Source: Hygrophila difformis (lineage: Eukaryota > Streptophyta > Magnoliopsida > Lamiales > Acanthaceae). Taken from it: a DNA stretch of 64,000 nucleotides. Numbering within the stretch: position 1 is the first letter of the stretch; the number at the start of each line of letters is the position of its first letter. The translations under genes and the position numbers were made by a program. This document shows positions 43,681 through 54,600 of this stretch, one piece after another. Location: positions 31,075,453 to 31,139,452 of the forward strand of contig JAOANR010000014.1 in NCBI GenBank assembly GCA_030278955.1, given 5' to 3'. The notes beneath the pieces were generated by a model. It made no database searches, was not told the origin of the DNA, and saw only the letters and a list, made by a program, of their open reading frames with translations.

Positions 43681-44941
43681 CTAGTATTACCCCGCCCAGT
43701 GCGGGAATGCGAAAAACATGAATAAAAAAAATGAATTTAATAAATAAAATTGTTAAATTGTATTAAGTCGATTATATTCTCCAAGTCCCTTAAACTATTT
43801 TACGCATTACATGTATATATTGTACAATAACCAAGCAATAGACAATATGTCACTACTAATTAATAATTTATTAAAATTTAGTGCTTTAAAAATTTATTAT
43901 ACTACAAACAACAGTCTAAAAGGAGAAAAAATAAAAAAATCAAAGATAAAAGACTTTATACTCACGGCTCTAATGTGATACATAGACAAATAAGTATATG
44001 AAATCACAGGTGCACACAGTAATTGATTGCTGATATTGATTCACCCCATAACATTGAGAAATTAGAAATATCATGAACATGTAGATATTTTCAATTAAAT
44101 TAGAAAAATATAAGAAAATACTCTTGTGAATGAATCTATTGCTCAATTAAAATTTAGAAATAATTTGCAAAAAATATTATGTAATGTACCATCATAATGA
44201 TATGATTATATGAGATGTATCATGTATGACCATAGCTTGATCAATTTATTTTGGTATTGCGATTTATGTAATGTAGTTAATTTATGTAATACAAATATTT
44301 GTTTTCCATTGATGAATATAATATCTCTTTATATTGTATTTATTAAAATTTATTATCATAGTATTAAATATAATTTTAATTCATAAAGTATTTGTTAGAA
44401 TTTTAATAAATATTTAAATTATATTGAAATAATAAATATAGTATCAACCCATAATTTATATTTAGTAGTATTTTTTTATCAATAATAACTAATAAAATTA
44501 AACTATCTAATATGAAATTCCACTCAAATTTGGTTCTCTTATATTTTGAAAGTGTATTATGCTTTTATATTCTTCCACCATTTTTGGATAGTGAAAATGA
44601 TTGATTTTTATTACAAATTATTATTCAAATTTGACTTATGTTTATACAACATCTATATAAGAAAAAACATAGCCAATTGGGATCTCATTGGATTCGTCTC
44701 ATCTTGTGTTTTAAAATATCAAACTTTTAGAATTTTAAATTGTACACATTTGAGTTATTAAGCTTTAAAAATGTGTATTGGATTGTGTGCAGAAAGTGAG
44801 TATTGATGATATAGGTAGGTTACTGTTCATAAGGAAATTTTTGTGAGAAGGAATTGATAGGTTACTGTTCATAAGAGTATGTTACTGTTCATAAGGGAAA
44901 GTTGTTTTTATATACTTCTATTATATAGATATAGATATAGA
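43681..44941 (-). mobile_element. Short non-autonomous Helitron candidate
   Basis: On the minus strand the 3' end is the hairpin CCCGC-ACTGG-GCGGG, then GTAATACTAG followed by T (CTAG at 43681-43684). The 5' end is A followed by TCTATATCTATATCTATA (GA at 44940-44941 in plus). Near the 5' end TTACTGTTCATAA occurs three times (44819-44900). No target duplication is expected for Helitrons, which insert between A and T, as seen here. It is 1.26 kb long, AT-rich and non-coding. Confidence 0.55.
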
Positions 44942-45189
44942 TATCGAGTACCGCATTGTATGCAAAAGCATTTTTAATTTTTATTTCCAATCTATCTCAA
45001 TATTTTCCAATCGTGGCATAATTGGTTTTTTTTTGTTTTTTGTTTTTTTTTTTGGGGACTGGCAACATAATTGATTTTAGATTCAATAATTTCATTTTTA
45101 TCTATATATACAACATTAACCACTTCAAGGGTTGACTTTAACCACTTTTCCAGATGTTGATCTTTAAGCAAATTTTCACATGTTTAAAC

Positions 45190-45470
45190 AATTTCGAATT
45201 CTTTTCCTTGGAACCCAAGCGTTGACCAACCATGCATAGTTTCGACAAAATAATGGACAAATATTATGTAATAGTAGCATACTTGGTGGATACAGTTATG
45301 CTCTTAAACGTTACAGATCCTTAGCACAGTGATAATTCTAATAAATGAAATTACAGCCCAAGCTGGCGAAGGGAAACTTAGGCAGTGACACGCAGTTTAG
45401 TGTACTCGAATAGCCCAAACACATCTGTTTCCTCACCGCGGTTCTTCTCACACTGAAAATATAACACGGT
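45190..45470 (-). repeat. Terminal-exon-like repeat, copy 1
   Basis: It is homologous to 46020-46230. On the minus strand a TTTTCAG acceptor is followed by an open stretch CEKNRGEETDVFGLFEYTKL and a stop soon after. This looks like the last exon and 3' end of a gene. I do not recognise the protein. Copy 2 has frame damage in the same place. Confidence 0.45.
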
Positions 45471-45561
45471 TAAATTGGCTAAAATATTAAAGTTACAGCA
45501 CCAAATCGGATAATACAAAATATTTTGAACTAAATGAGATAACAGTCAAACTTACAGGACT

Positions 45562-45729
45562 TTTTTTTTTTGGAGAGTTATTGAAGGCCTGGGAAGGGGT
45601 GGTGGGAGCCAATGCCAAACAAATTACAAAGTGTAATAAAAGTGAGAGATAGGGGGTCGGTGAGGATCGAACCTCCAACCTTCCATTGAAAGTCTATAGA
45701 CTTAACCACTTGAGCTAAGTTCTCATCCC
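45562..45729 (-). mobile_element. tRNA-derived SINE with target duplication
   Basis: On the minus strand the head contains a pol III A box (TAGCTCAAGTGGTTA, about 45704-45718) and a B box (GGTTCGATCC, about 45666-45675). An unrelated body and a terminal A-run (45562-45571) follow. It is flanked by 12-bp imperfect target duplications ACTTACAGGACT (45550-45561) and ACTTATGGGACT (45730-45741). Boxes, tail and duplication together define a SINE. The head is not a working tRNA. Confidence 0.8.
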
Positions 45730-46019
45730 ACTTATGGGACTAATTGAGCAATTATTCCGGGGTTTTGATTATAAGGAAGTTTAGTGCAATTTCTACTTGA
45801 AAATCCAAACAATCTCAATAAATTTACAATAGAAAATTAAACTTGCTTCTCTCTCGCAGCTCCCTACCACAAGAATTGCACATAAGGATAAGGTAACTCA
45901 AAGCAAAAGGATATAACCCAAACGCACCAACAAGTAATTAGTCATATGGAATAAAGTTCTTAATTATTACATAATCTTCAAATTAAACTTGCATTGCTAT
46001 GAAATAGAGATAGTTCAAA

Positions 46020-46230
46020 ATCCAAGGATTAACCAACCATATAGTATCAACAATGTCTTGGACAATTTTCTGTAATAGCACACTTAGTGGATGTATTTTT
46101 GCTGTTCAATCTTATAAATCCCAACTGGCAAATTTAGGTAGTGTTGGGCAGTTTAGTATACTGGAATATCCCAAGCACATCTGTTTCCTCACCAAGATGC
46201 TTTTTACACTGAAAATAGAACACAGTGAGC
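46020..46230 (-). repeat. Terminal-exon-like repeat, copy 2
   Basis: It aligns with 45190-45470 in the same orientation with many substitutions (shared blocks CACATCTGTTTCCTCACC and CACTGAAAATA). The open stretch seen in copy 1 is broken here. Confidence 0.6.
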
Positions 46231-46335
46231 ATCGTCGAGGCAGATATATTGAATACCAGAATGGTGGTTGTTGGTATACGTCTAACTTTTCATGCAGAGT
46301 TCTGAGGTTGTCAGCATGACACAACAACAACAGCA

Positions 46336-46915
46336 TGACAGTTTGAGTAAACCAAGTCATGACCCTTTACTGCCGGGAGTTTTTAAAAGACTGCTGGATT
46401 TCATAGCTATATATAGTATTGAGTCTTTAGGCAGTAATACAACACTTCATTCTGATTAGATCATATTTTGTGAGTGATTTTTGTTTTCAAGTCATTAGAG
46501 TTCTAAAGGATTGTATTTTCTTTATGACTTGAGTGTAATTCATTGTATTCAATCTTTTCGAGTTATAACTCAAGAAAGTGTGTTTCTTGAGAGAGTTTGG
46601 AGAAATTCAGGAACGTCAACAAGGAGCTGAAAAGATCAGATTTGGTTCTATTCATTTACAGTTAGATTAGATGTTGAGGGGGAGTCTCAACACCTCTAGA
46701 CCGAGTTGGTAGATTAAAGTCAGAATTTTGTATTTTCTTGGAACTTGTTGAGTGATCGTCGCCTGGATTGGTATCCCCCGGACGTAGGACAAGAGGTCCG
46801 AACCGGGTCAACAAATCACCGTGTTCATCTTTACTTTTCTGCATTTCTTTATATTTTACTGTAATCGTGCGTTGTTCATACTACTGACTAACTACCGACT
46901 CAAGAATTGGGACCA
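46336..46915 (+). mobile_element. Copia E (Sirevirus-like) 5' LTR
   Basis: It starts TGACAGTTTGAGTAA and ends GAATTGGGACCA just before primer site TGGTATCAGAGC (46921-46932). The 3' LTR is outside the window, so the start is judged from TG and context. Confidence 0.6.
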
Positions 46916-46935
46916 AGAATTGGTATCAGAGCCGT
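46916..46935 (+). promoter_or_regulatory. Copia E primer-binding site
   Basis: TTGGTATCAGAGC (46920-46932) follows the LTR end by a few bases and is complementary to the initiator Met tRNA 3' end type used by most plant LTR elements. Confidence 0.85.
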
Positions 46936-46975
46936 CCCTCTAACGGATTTACTTGAGGCAGATTCACTGTGAGTC

Positions 46976-47585
46976 GTGAAGTTGCGCATCTGCGCCCTCC
47001 GATCTTCGATGGAACAAAATACAGTTACTAGAAGTCAAGGATGCAGTATTATCTTCAAGCACTCGGTGATGATGTTTGGGATGCTGTTGAAGAGAAGTGG
47101 GAACCACCCACTAGAACAGTTCAACCCGCTGAAGGAAGCACTACTCCGCCTACTGTCCTTCCTGCAACGAAAGTCAAATATTCTGTTGCTGAGAAGGCCG
47201 TAAAACAAGGAAACACCTCTGCAATGAACGCTATTTGTGGCGCTATGGAAGAATCGCAACATAGGATGATCAAAAATTGCAAAACAGCCTATGAAGCATG
47301 GAGATTCTTGGAAGTTTGATTTGAAGGTTCTGCGGATGTAAAAATGACTCGGCTGCATCGAGTTGAATCTCTCTATGATAGGTTAGAAATGACAGATGAT
47401 GAAGACATTTCAGCCTATTTTGGAAGATTCCAGGAAGTTGTTAATCAATGTATTGAGCTTCGCATGGAATTTGATGAACAGAAACTAGTAAGAAAGATAT
47501 TGAGAACAGTTTCTTCAAAATATTCTGGAAAAGTATCGGTTCTTGAAGAAAGTGACAAGATCAACACCATGTCTCTTGAAGTTCT
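46976..47585 (+). pseudogene. Copia E gag, N-terminal part
   Basis: The UBN2-type gag region reads RPPIFDGTKYSY, stop, KSRMQYYLQALGDDVWDAVE, where a Trp is usual in place of the stop (47033-47035). It continues to KTAYEAWRFLEV, another stop at 47318, then FEGSADVKMTRLHRVESLY and FDEQKLVRKILRTV. At 47585 it is cut by chromovirus F after the codons for LEVL, and the sequence resumes exactly at 59104 after the GTTCT duplication. It would form the capsid of the element; two stops make it non-functional. Confidence 0.82.
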
Positions 47586-50080
47586 TGTAATACCCGTAAA
47601 TTTTAGAATATAAAAATAGGAATTAATCCAATAGGAGAGAATGTTTTGTTTCCGAGAACCCGTAGACGCGGAAATGCACGGAAGTCAAGGACGACGAATT
47701 AGAACCCGACAGACCAAAACCGACGGTCTTAGGATTTCAAGCACGTAATCGAATTGAAACGGAATAAATTTATGATGAGAAGCATAATCCGGAAATGACC
47801 CGGAAAAAAAAATCGAGCGCGAAAACGGGGAAGGATAGAAGTCCGAAAGAGAGGAGAAAAGACCCGACGGATCGGATCGCACGGACCCGCCCGGACCGCA
47901 GTCCAGGCGAGTCTCGCGCGCTGGCCGGGCGGGGTTTGGCTAAAAGGCGCGCCAACCCCGCGTGACCCTACAGGTTTTGGCAACTCGCGCGTTTTCGGCG
48001 ATTTCTTACCATAATTCGACCTCCCGACTTTGGAAAGCGAATTTTGGACGGGGGAAGGGAATAAGGGCGACCTAGGGCTGCCTCCCTTGCCCATTCTTCA
48101 GTCACCAAGTCCCCAAGTCACTCTCAAACCCTCCCAAGCCAAAAAGCTCTCCCGACGAACTTCCGACGGACTTCCGGCGACATCCCGACCACCACCGACG
48201 GCCGTAGGAACGAATAGATCAAGGATCACAGTCCTTAGATCATTGGTAAGTCGTTCATATACTTCTAGTTAAGTTTTTGAACCCAAAAACTCGAACTAAC
48301 ATTGGATTTCTTCGTCCGATTCGAAATCGTGGCCAAAGTCGGGAGCTTGACGGTGAGGAGATCCGTTCGTAGGATTTTGGACGAGCCAGAGACTTTAGGA
48401 CGACCCAAAACTCTCTATCACTGTAAGTTGAGCCTTCCATATCAATACGGGTGATTTCGGGGCGTCCGGTATAGGCGTAATGTAACGAAACGTAAAAATC
48501 GAACTTAAAAACCCCATCTTGCGCAGTTTCTGTAATCGGCCTAAAACCCATATTTCGAGGATTCAATCCGAAAAACTCAAAACTAGACTTTTAATCCTAA
48601 CACATAAATCTAGGTTGTGTAAAAATTTCAGCCATTTTCGTTAACGTTTGCTATTTTAAATTGCATCGAAAAGAGACTGCTTTGACAAAACGTGTGGAAA
48701 TCTGTCTACGAATATGTTCGAACTTAGTGAATTTATTTCTATAATTTCTAGTCCGATTTGATCTTTACAATCTAAATGAAAGTTGTAGATAATCATGTCT
48801 AGTATGTGCATATTAAATTTCAGAATTTTTGGAGTCCATTTGATATGTTAAAAAGTCGAGATTTTGAACTGTGTCAAACCTGAGTTCGGACAGTTTTCTG
48901 ATTGCATGATAAAATCGATTTTTGACATGTTTCCTCAACTTATTTCGAAAAAGTTAAAACACGAAAGTTGTTCGTTAGGGTGTTTTGCATAAAGTGTGAA
49001 GATTTCAGAATTTTCGGGCTTGAAACGGATTTTTAAATGAGAAAGGCGCAAACTGTGACGCCAAGATACTTTTAAATCGAAGAGTTTTTGAAATTTCGAA
49101 ACAAACGGTCAAAGATTTGAAACACGATACATCTACACTTTTGAAAAACCCCGATACATTAAATCTAAACGATACATGAGATACTTGGTGGAGGGTGAGT
49201 GCTCTGCCCGGTGCCCCTCTAGCCTTTTTCTCTTCGGGCCTATAATGGACGAGAGAATTTGATGAAATATTACGCCAGTTGGCGGGAGATACATGGCCTA
49301 CTCTCTCGGGTTGTCCGTATGGATTTCTCGAGGCTCCGGAGTGTTACTGGGTATGGTAGATACGGCTGCGGCCGCCGGATCACCGGCTATACAAGATACT
49401 TACGACACGGCTGCGGCCGCCGGATCACCGGCTATACAAAACACTGAGAAATGGTTTCGTAACGGGGGAAATAAAAGATTTAATGATTTTAAGTATTTAT
49501 TTATTTTTGCATGTCTTTAAATTATGCATTTAAATTATGTCTTTAAATTTCATGGCATGACTAAATTATTATTGTAGATTAGATGCATGTTTAAATACAC
49601 AATTAAAATTATTATTTCCTTTAAATTTTGTGAATGCATGTTAGGAGTGAAATTTTAAATTATCTAATTAAATCCCTTTATTGCTATGTTAGGATCGACT
49701 TACTCAGTATTTTATATACTGATAAAATTGTTGTATTCTCTCTTTTATTTCAGAGTACGGAGATGATGCATAGCATGTGCATTGGGGATGGATTATTAAA
49801 CACTGTTTATTTGCTTTTTACGATACTTGCATAACGGGCATGTAAATCCCGAGTTTTGGCCATGTCGGCCCATTTACCTTTTTCCGCTGCAATATAATGT
49901 TACTACTATATGTGTGGATGACACTTATTATTATTTTTACATAGATTCCGGACTTGTTTTTAAATCTTTTTGCAATACCTATAGCCTTGCATCTCTTTGG
50001 CAAGCTCGGAGAATCCGTGTCTTGCTAGGGAGATGTGGCGGTGACATCCCGGCCTGGGTTATCAAATCCGGGGTGTTACA
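47586..50080 (+). mobile_element. Chromovirus F 5' LTR (2495 bp)
   Basis: It starts TGTAATACCCGTAAATT and ends CCGGGGTGTTACA. Inside is a duplicated 33-bp block with a NotI site (49362-49394 and 49407-49439). The last 120 bp resemble the ends of LTRs A, B and G. Open stretches on the minus strand inside the LTR (up to 121 codons) occur identically in both LTRs and show no family resemblance. Confidence 0.95.
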
Positions 50081-50083
50081 AGT

Positions 50084-50097
50084 TGGTATCAGAGCCC
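50084..50097 (+). promoter_or_regulatory. Chromovirus F primer-binding site
   Basis: TGGTATCAGAGCCC lies three bases after the 5' LTR end; it is the initiator Met tRNA type. Confidence 0.9.
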
Positions 50098-50537
50098 GGA
50101 ATATTTTGAAGCTACTACTATTTTTATTTTAAAATATTTTGAACTAAGTATTATTTTTAAATTTATTATTATCATTATTATTTTTAAGACTACTAGTATT
50201 ATTATTTAAGCCCAAAATTTGAGCCCAAAAATTTTCTTACCCAAGTAATATAATATTTTGAGCCCAAAAGGGGGGTTAAATTATTTTGACCCAATATTTA
50301 TAATTATTTATTTTAAGCCCAACCATTTCGACCCAATACCCATGTTTTTACTTTTTAAAGTCCAAACTATTATTTTGGCCCGATATAGGCCCAACTTTTT
50401 TTTTCACCCATGATTAAATACACTAAGATTAAATTTTTGGGGGGATTGCATGTGCATATTCATATAGATTTAAATTCCCGCACGTCATGATTTATATCCG
50501 AAACATACTCTAACTCTAACCTCCTTGTTGACACTAG
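50098..50537 (+). other. Chromovirus F leader
   Basis: AT-rich untranslated leader with repeated GAGCCCAAAA and GACCCAA motifs. It has no coding signal up to the small frame at 50538. Confidence 0.6.
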
Positions 50538-50927
50538 ATGGCCGAACCCAACATGAACATGGTCAACTTGATGGTGAAACTGACTAACGCATATTTAGAG
50601 TCCCAACAACATGTCAACTATTTCAAGACTCGAGTAGGACAACTAGAGGGCCAAGTGGCCCATCTGGGGCATCTTAGGGAGACCGATCATCATAACATAA
50701 CCCAGCTGCAAAATCAAGTCGCCGAACTCCAAGCCCAAATGGCCCAACTCCAAGACAAGGGTGATGACTTGGAGGAACAAATAGGAAACGTAGCCTGGGA
50801 GTTGACTACCTTGGCCAATGAGATTGACGGGGGGGTCCTTCAGAACCCGGGACCTCACCCTAATGCCGCAGCACCGATTGACGTATCCAGCGACGAGGAC
50901 GATCCAATCGAGGATGTACCTGCCTAG
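50538..50927 (+). CDS. Small coiled-coil protein upstream of gag (element F)
   Basis: This 129-residue frame starts MAEPNMNMVNLMVKLTNAYL. A long amphipathic helix region (residues about 20-95) includes LRETDHHNITQLQNQVAELQ and AQMAQLQDKGDDLEEQIGN. It ends in an acidic tail (VSSDEDDPIEDVPA). It is homologous to the 111-residue frame in the same place in element B. It is translated from its own start in a different position from gag and is separated from gag by 680 bp, so it needs splicing, reinitiation or leaky scanning to be expressed along with gag. Its function is unknown. No zinc finger, membrane segment or nuclease motif is seen. Confidence 0.7.
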   Translation: MAEPNMNMVNLMVKLTNAYLESQQHVNYFKTRVGQLEGQVAHLGHLRETDHHNITQLQNQVAELQAQMAQLQDKGDDLEEQIGNVAWELTTLANEIDGGVLQNPGPHPNAAAPIDVSSDEDDPIEDVPA

Positions 50928-51297
50928 TCACCCTATACTTAGGAGTCCATACTGATGCACTACTATCTATATTCTTTTTTTAGTACCAGCACTACTATTT
51001 CTTTCCTGTTACGAATACTTGTAATCAGCTGAAAAATTTTCTCTTGAGTAATAAATCTACAAGCATTTATTTTATACAATTATATTTAAAGTATTCCTTA
51101 CATTTTAATTAAATTACTTCTCTTCGAATACCCTACTAAAACCCGATCAAACAAACGAACAAGTTAATAATAATCAATGACCTATAGATAACAACTAAAC
51201 AAAAATACAAGTATAAATATATATATAAATATACTTTGTATAGAGATAATTATCGGACAAGGGTATCTCCAACCCTAAACCCTGAACCCTAGGGTCC

Positions 51298-51328
<31 letters not shown>

Positions 51329-51358
51329 CTGAACAGGTTACTGTTCAAGAAAAAAAAA

Positions 51359-51409
<51 letters not shown>

Positions 51410-51605
51410 CAAAACAAAAACAAAGCAGTAAGTAGAACCAACCCCGAATAACAACAAACAATACGCTAAACCCCAACAACCTATACTAACAGGTTCCAAC
51501 AGAACGGATACCTGTTGATATCGCCATTTATTTAGTCAAATTATTTCCTAAGTATTACATAATACTTCAACAAAAGAATCTAAACTCTCTTGTTCTGGCA
51601 ACAGC
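50928..51605 (+). other. Chromovirus F spacer with poly-A and TAA microsatellites
   Basis: A non-coding spacer before gag. It holds telo-box-like repeats (ACCCTAAACCCTGAACCCTA, about 51272-51291), an A-run of about 28 (51298-51325), a palindrome GAACAGGTTACTGTTC (about 51331-51346) and a TAA microsatellite (about 51360-51408). Confidence 0.7.
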
Positions 51606-54600
51606 ATGGCACCGAGAGGAAGAGCACGCGCTCAGCCCACTACTCCAAACACCAACGAAACCCCTATGCAACCAGAAATGCCCATACCCGGCGAAGGGGT
51701 ACACGCTCAAGAGGAGCCGGCAAACCCCATGCCAAACAACATGGACGCGCGCCTACGGACTCTAGAAGAGGTTCTCATCGCGATAGGGAACGCGCATGTG
51801 AACCAAGGCCAGGCCGCTGCGGTACCTCCACCCGAGGCCCGCATTAACTACCTAGCTATGGTGAACTCATATCGTCCGCCAAACTACGCCGGAGAAGAGG
51901 ACCCGGCCAAACTTGAAGAATGGATCCGAACATTCGACAAGCTACTAAACGCGGTGAAGTGCCCAATTGGCGAGAAGGTGCCTGTGGCATCGTACTATCT
52001 CGGAGGGGAGGCGGATGACTGGTGGCGTGCCATGCAAGAAAAGCTAGCCGAGGACGAGGAACCCTATTCTTGGGAAGAATTCATGAGTCTGATCAGGGAT
52101 CGCTTTTATCCCATGAGCACAAAGTCCGCCATGTACGAGGAGTTCTTATCTCTGAAGCAAGGAGGGCAAACAGTCCAGGAATATTACACCCGTTTCAAGG
52201 AGTTGGTGCGTTTCGCACCGAGACTCGTGCCGACAGACGTGGAGAAGGCACAGAAATTTGAAATGGGGCTAAACTTGGCTATACGAGAGGTGATCACTGG
52301 CGTCCCATACCCAGACCTGCAATCGGTGTATGATCGTGCGGTGGCTGTTGCAAGGGTGCAACAACTAAAAAGGAAAGTGAGTGGAGAACCCAGCCGAGGA
52401 TCTCAGGGTCAGGATAAGAGGGGTAGAGACAACCGTTCCGGAAACAATGCTGTAGGGAACAACTTTCGGGGAGATCTGAACAGACCCCCTCAAAACAACA
52501 ACAGAGGATATGACGATAGAACCCTTTTCCGGGGTAACCCGGTACCACCTTGCCCGAGATGCGGCAGGCCTCATTTGGCCAGAGGGTGCCCCCAACAGGG
52601 CGCCTGCTACAGGTGTGGTCGCAACGGCCACATGGCGAATGAGTGCCGCACTCGACTGGAAAACATCACCAAGAGAGAGGATTTAGGCACGGGGCCAACT
52701 CAGCCTCGCAACCAGGATGGACGGAATGGAAACAACCAGGGGTATAGACCCCCTCAGAACCAGAATCTCAATCAGAATCAACGTCCCCCACAGAATCCAA
52801 ATCAGCAACCGAATCAGAACCCGAACCGGGATCAGCAAGGCAACCCGGGACGTCCAATGGGGCGATTGAATGTCATCAATGAGGCAGATGTGCCTATGCA
52901 AGGGGACGTAATGGGAGGTACGTTCCATGTCTTAAGTACACCCCTTAGAGTTCTATTTGATTCAGGAGCTAGTTGTTCGATAATATCATCTAGAGTCTTA
53001 CCTGAACTAGATCTACCTAAGTGCGAACTGATTAACTTAGGGATTCAACTTCCATCGGGAAAGGTAGTATCATGCTCTAAGCGATATAACGGAATTCCGA
53101 TAGTTATAAAGAACGTAGAGTTTTTCGCGAACTTAGTAGAATTCGAACTACAGGATTTTGACGTCATACTAGGAATGGATTGGCTAACCCAATATAAAGC
53201 CGTGATCGATTGCCAAAAACAAAAGATCACGTTGTCAAAGAGTCGGGGAAGGAGAGTCATCTTTTACTCCCAACCCCCTAAGAAGTCTACCAAGGTAGTT
53301 AATGCCATGAAGCTATGTAGCTTAATGCGTAAGGGTTACGCGTTATATGCTTGCTACATTCATAACCTTGAGGCCGAAGAGGTCAAGGTGGATAACATTC
53401 CGGTGGTGAGAGAATACCCGGATGTATTCCCGGAAGACGTTCCCGGCATGCCGCCTGAGAGAGATCTGGAATTCACTATAGATCTTATTCCGGGAACGGA
53501 GCCTGTCTCGAAGGCTCCTTACCGTATGGCGCCGCTGGAAATGAAGGAACTAAAAGAACAACTCGAGGAGTTGCTAGAAAAGGGCTACATAAGGCCGAGC
53601 ACGTCCCCATGGGGAGCCCCGGTCTTATTCGTGAAGAAGAAAGATGGAGGTCTACGACTATGCATCGATTATAGAGGACTTAACCAAGTCACGGTCAAGA
53701 ACAAGTACCCGTTGCCAAGAATCGAGGATTTGTTCGACCAACTGAAGGGAGCCTCAGTATTTTCAAAGATCGACCTACGATCCGGATATCACCAGTTAAG
53801 GATCGCCGAAAAAGATATCCCAAAGACGGCATTCAGAACTCGCTACGGGCATTACGAATTCACGGTGCTGTCATTCGGGCTGACGAACGCCCCAGCTATG
53901 TTCATGAATCTCATGAACAACGTGTTTCGAGAACTATTAGATCAATGCGTGGTGGTGTTCATAGATGACATCATGATCTACTCGAAAAGCGAAGAAGAGC
54001 ATTCCGAACACTTACACAAAGTGTTAGGGATCTTACGAGCCAATCAGCTGTATGGCAAGCTGTCCAAATGCGACTTCTGGCTAAAGGAAGTGGCATTTCT
54101 GGGACATATCGTATCCGCCAAGGGAGTGGCAGTAGACCCAGCAAAGATTTCGGCAGTGACCGAATGGGTGCCACCGAAGAATCCAACCGAGATAAGAAGT
54201 TTTCTCGGATTGGCAGGGTACTACCGGAGGTTTGTAAAGGATTTCTCAAGGATCGCTCGCCCATTGACGCAGCTGTTAAAGAAAGGGGTGAAATACGACT
54301 GGACCAGTGAGTGTGATTCCGCATTCCAAGAATTGAAGAAACGGCTTACTACAGCACCGGTGTTGACATTACCATCGGAAGATGGAGACTTCGAGGTGTA
54401 CAGCGACGCCTCGAAGGAAGGATTAGGATGCGTGCTAATGCAAGATCAAAGGGTTATAGCATATGCATCACGTCAACTAAAGCCACACGAAGAGAACTAC
54501 CCGACGCACGACTTGGAGCTAGCCGCAGTCGTGTTCGCTCTAAAGATATGGAGGCATTACCTCTATGGGCGAAAGTGTCGGATGTTCACCGACCATAAGA

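Noticed and set aside
45655..45725. Possible tRNA gene on the minus strand
   Set aside because: Pol III boxes are present, but there is no proper acceptor stem or anticodon arm, and the sequence is the head of a SINE with tail and target duplication.
47729..48566. Open frames of 60-121 codons on the minus and plus strands inside LTR F, repeated at 56752-57589
   Set aside because: They are identical because the two LTRs are identical. They have no domain resemblance and overlap each other on both strands, as expected in GC-rich LTR sequence.
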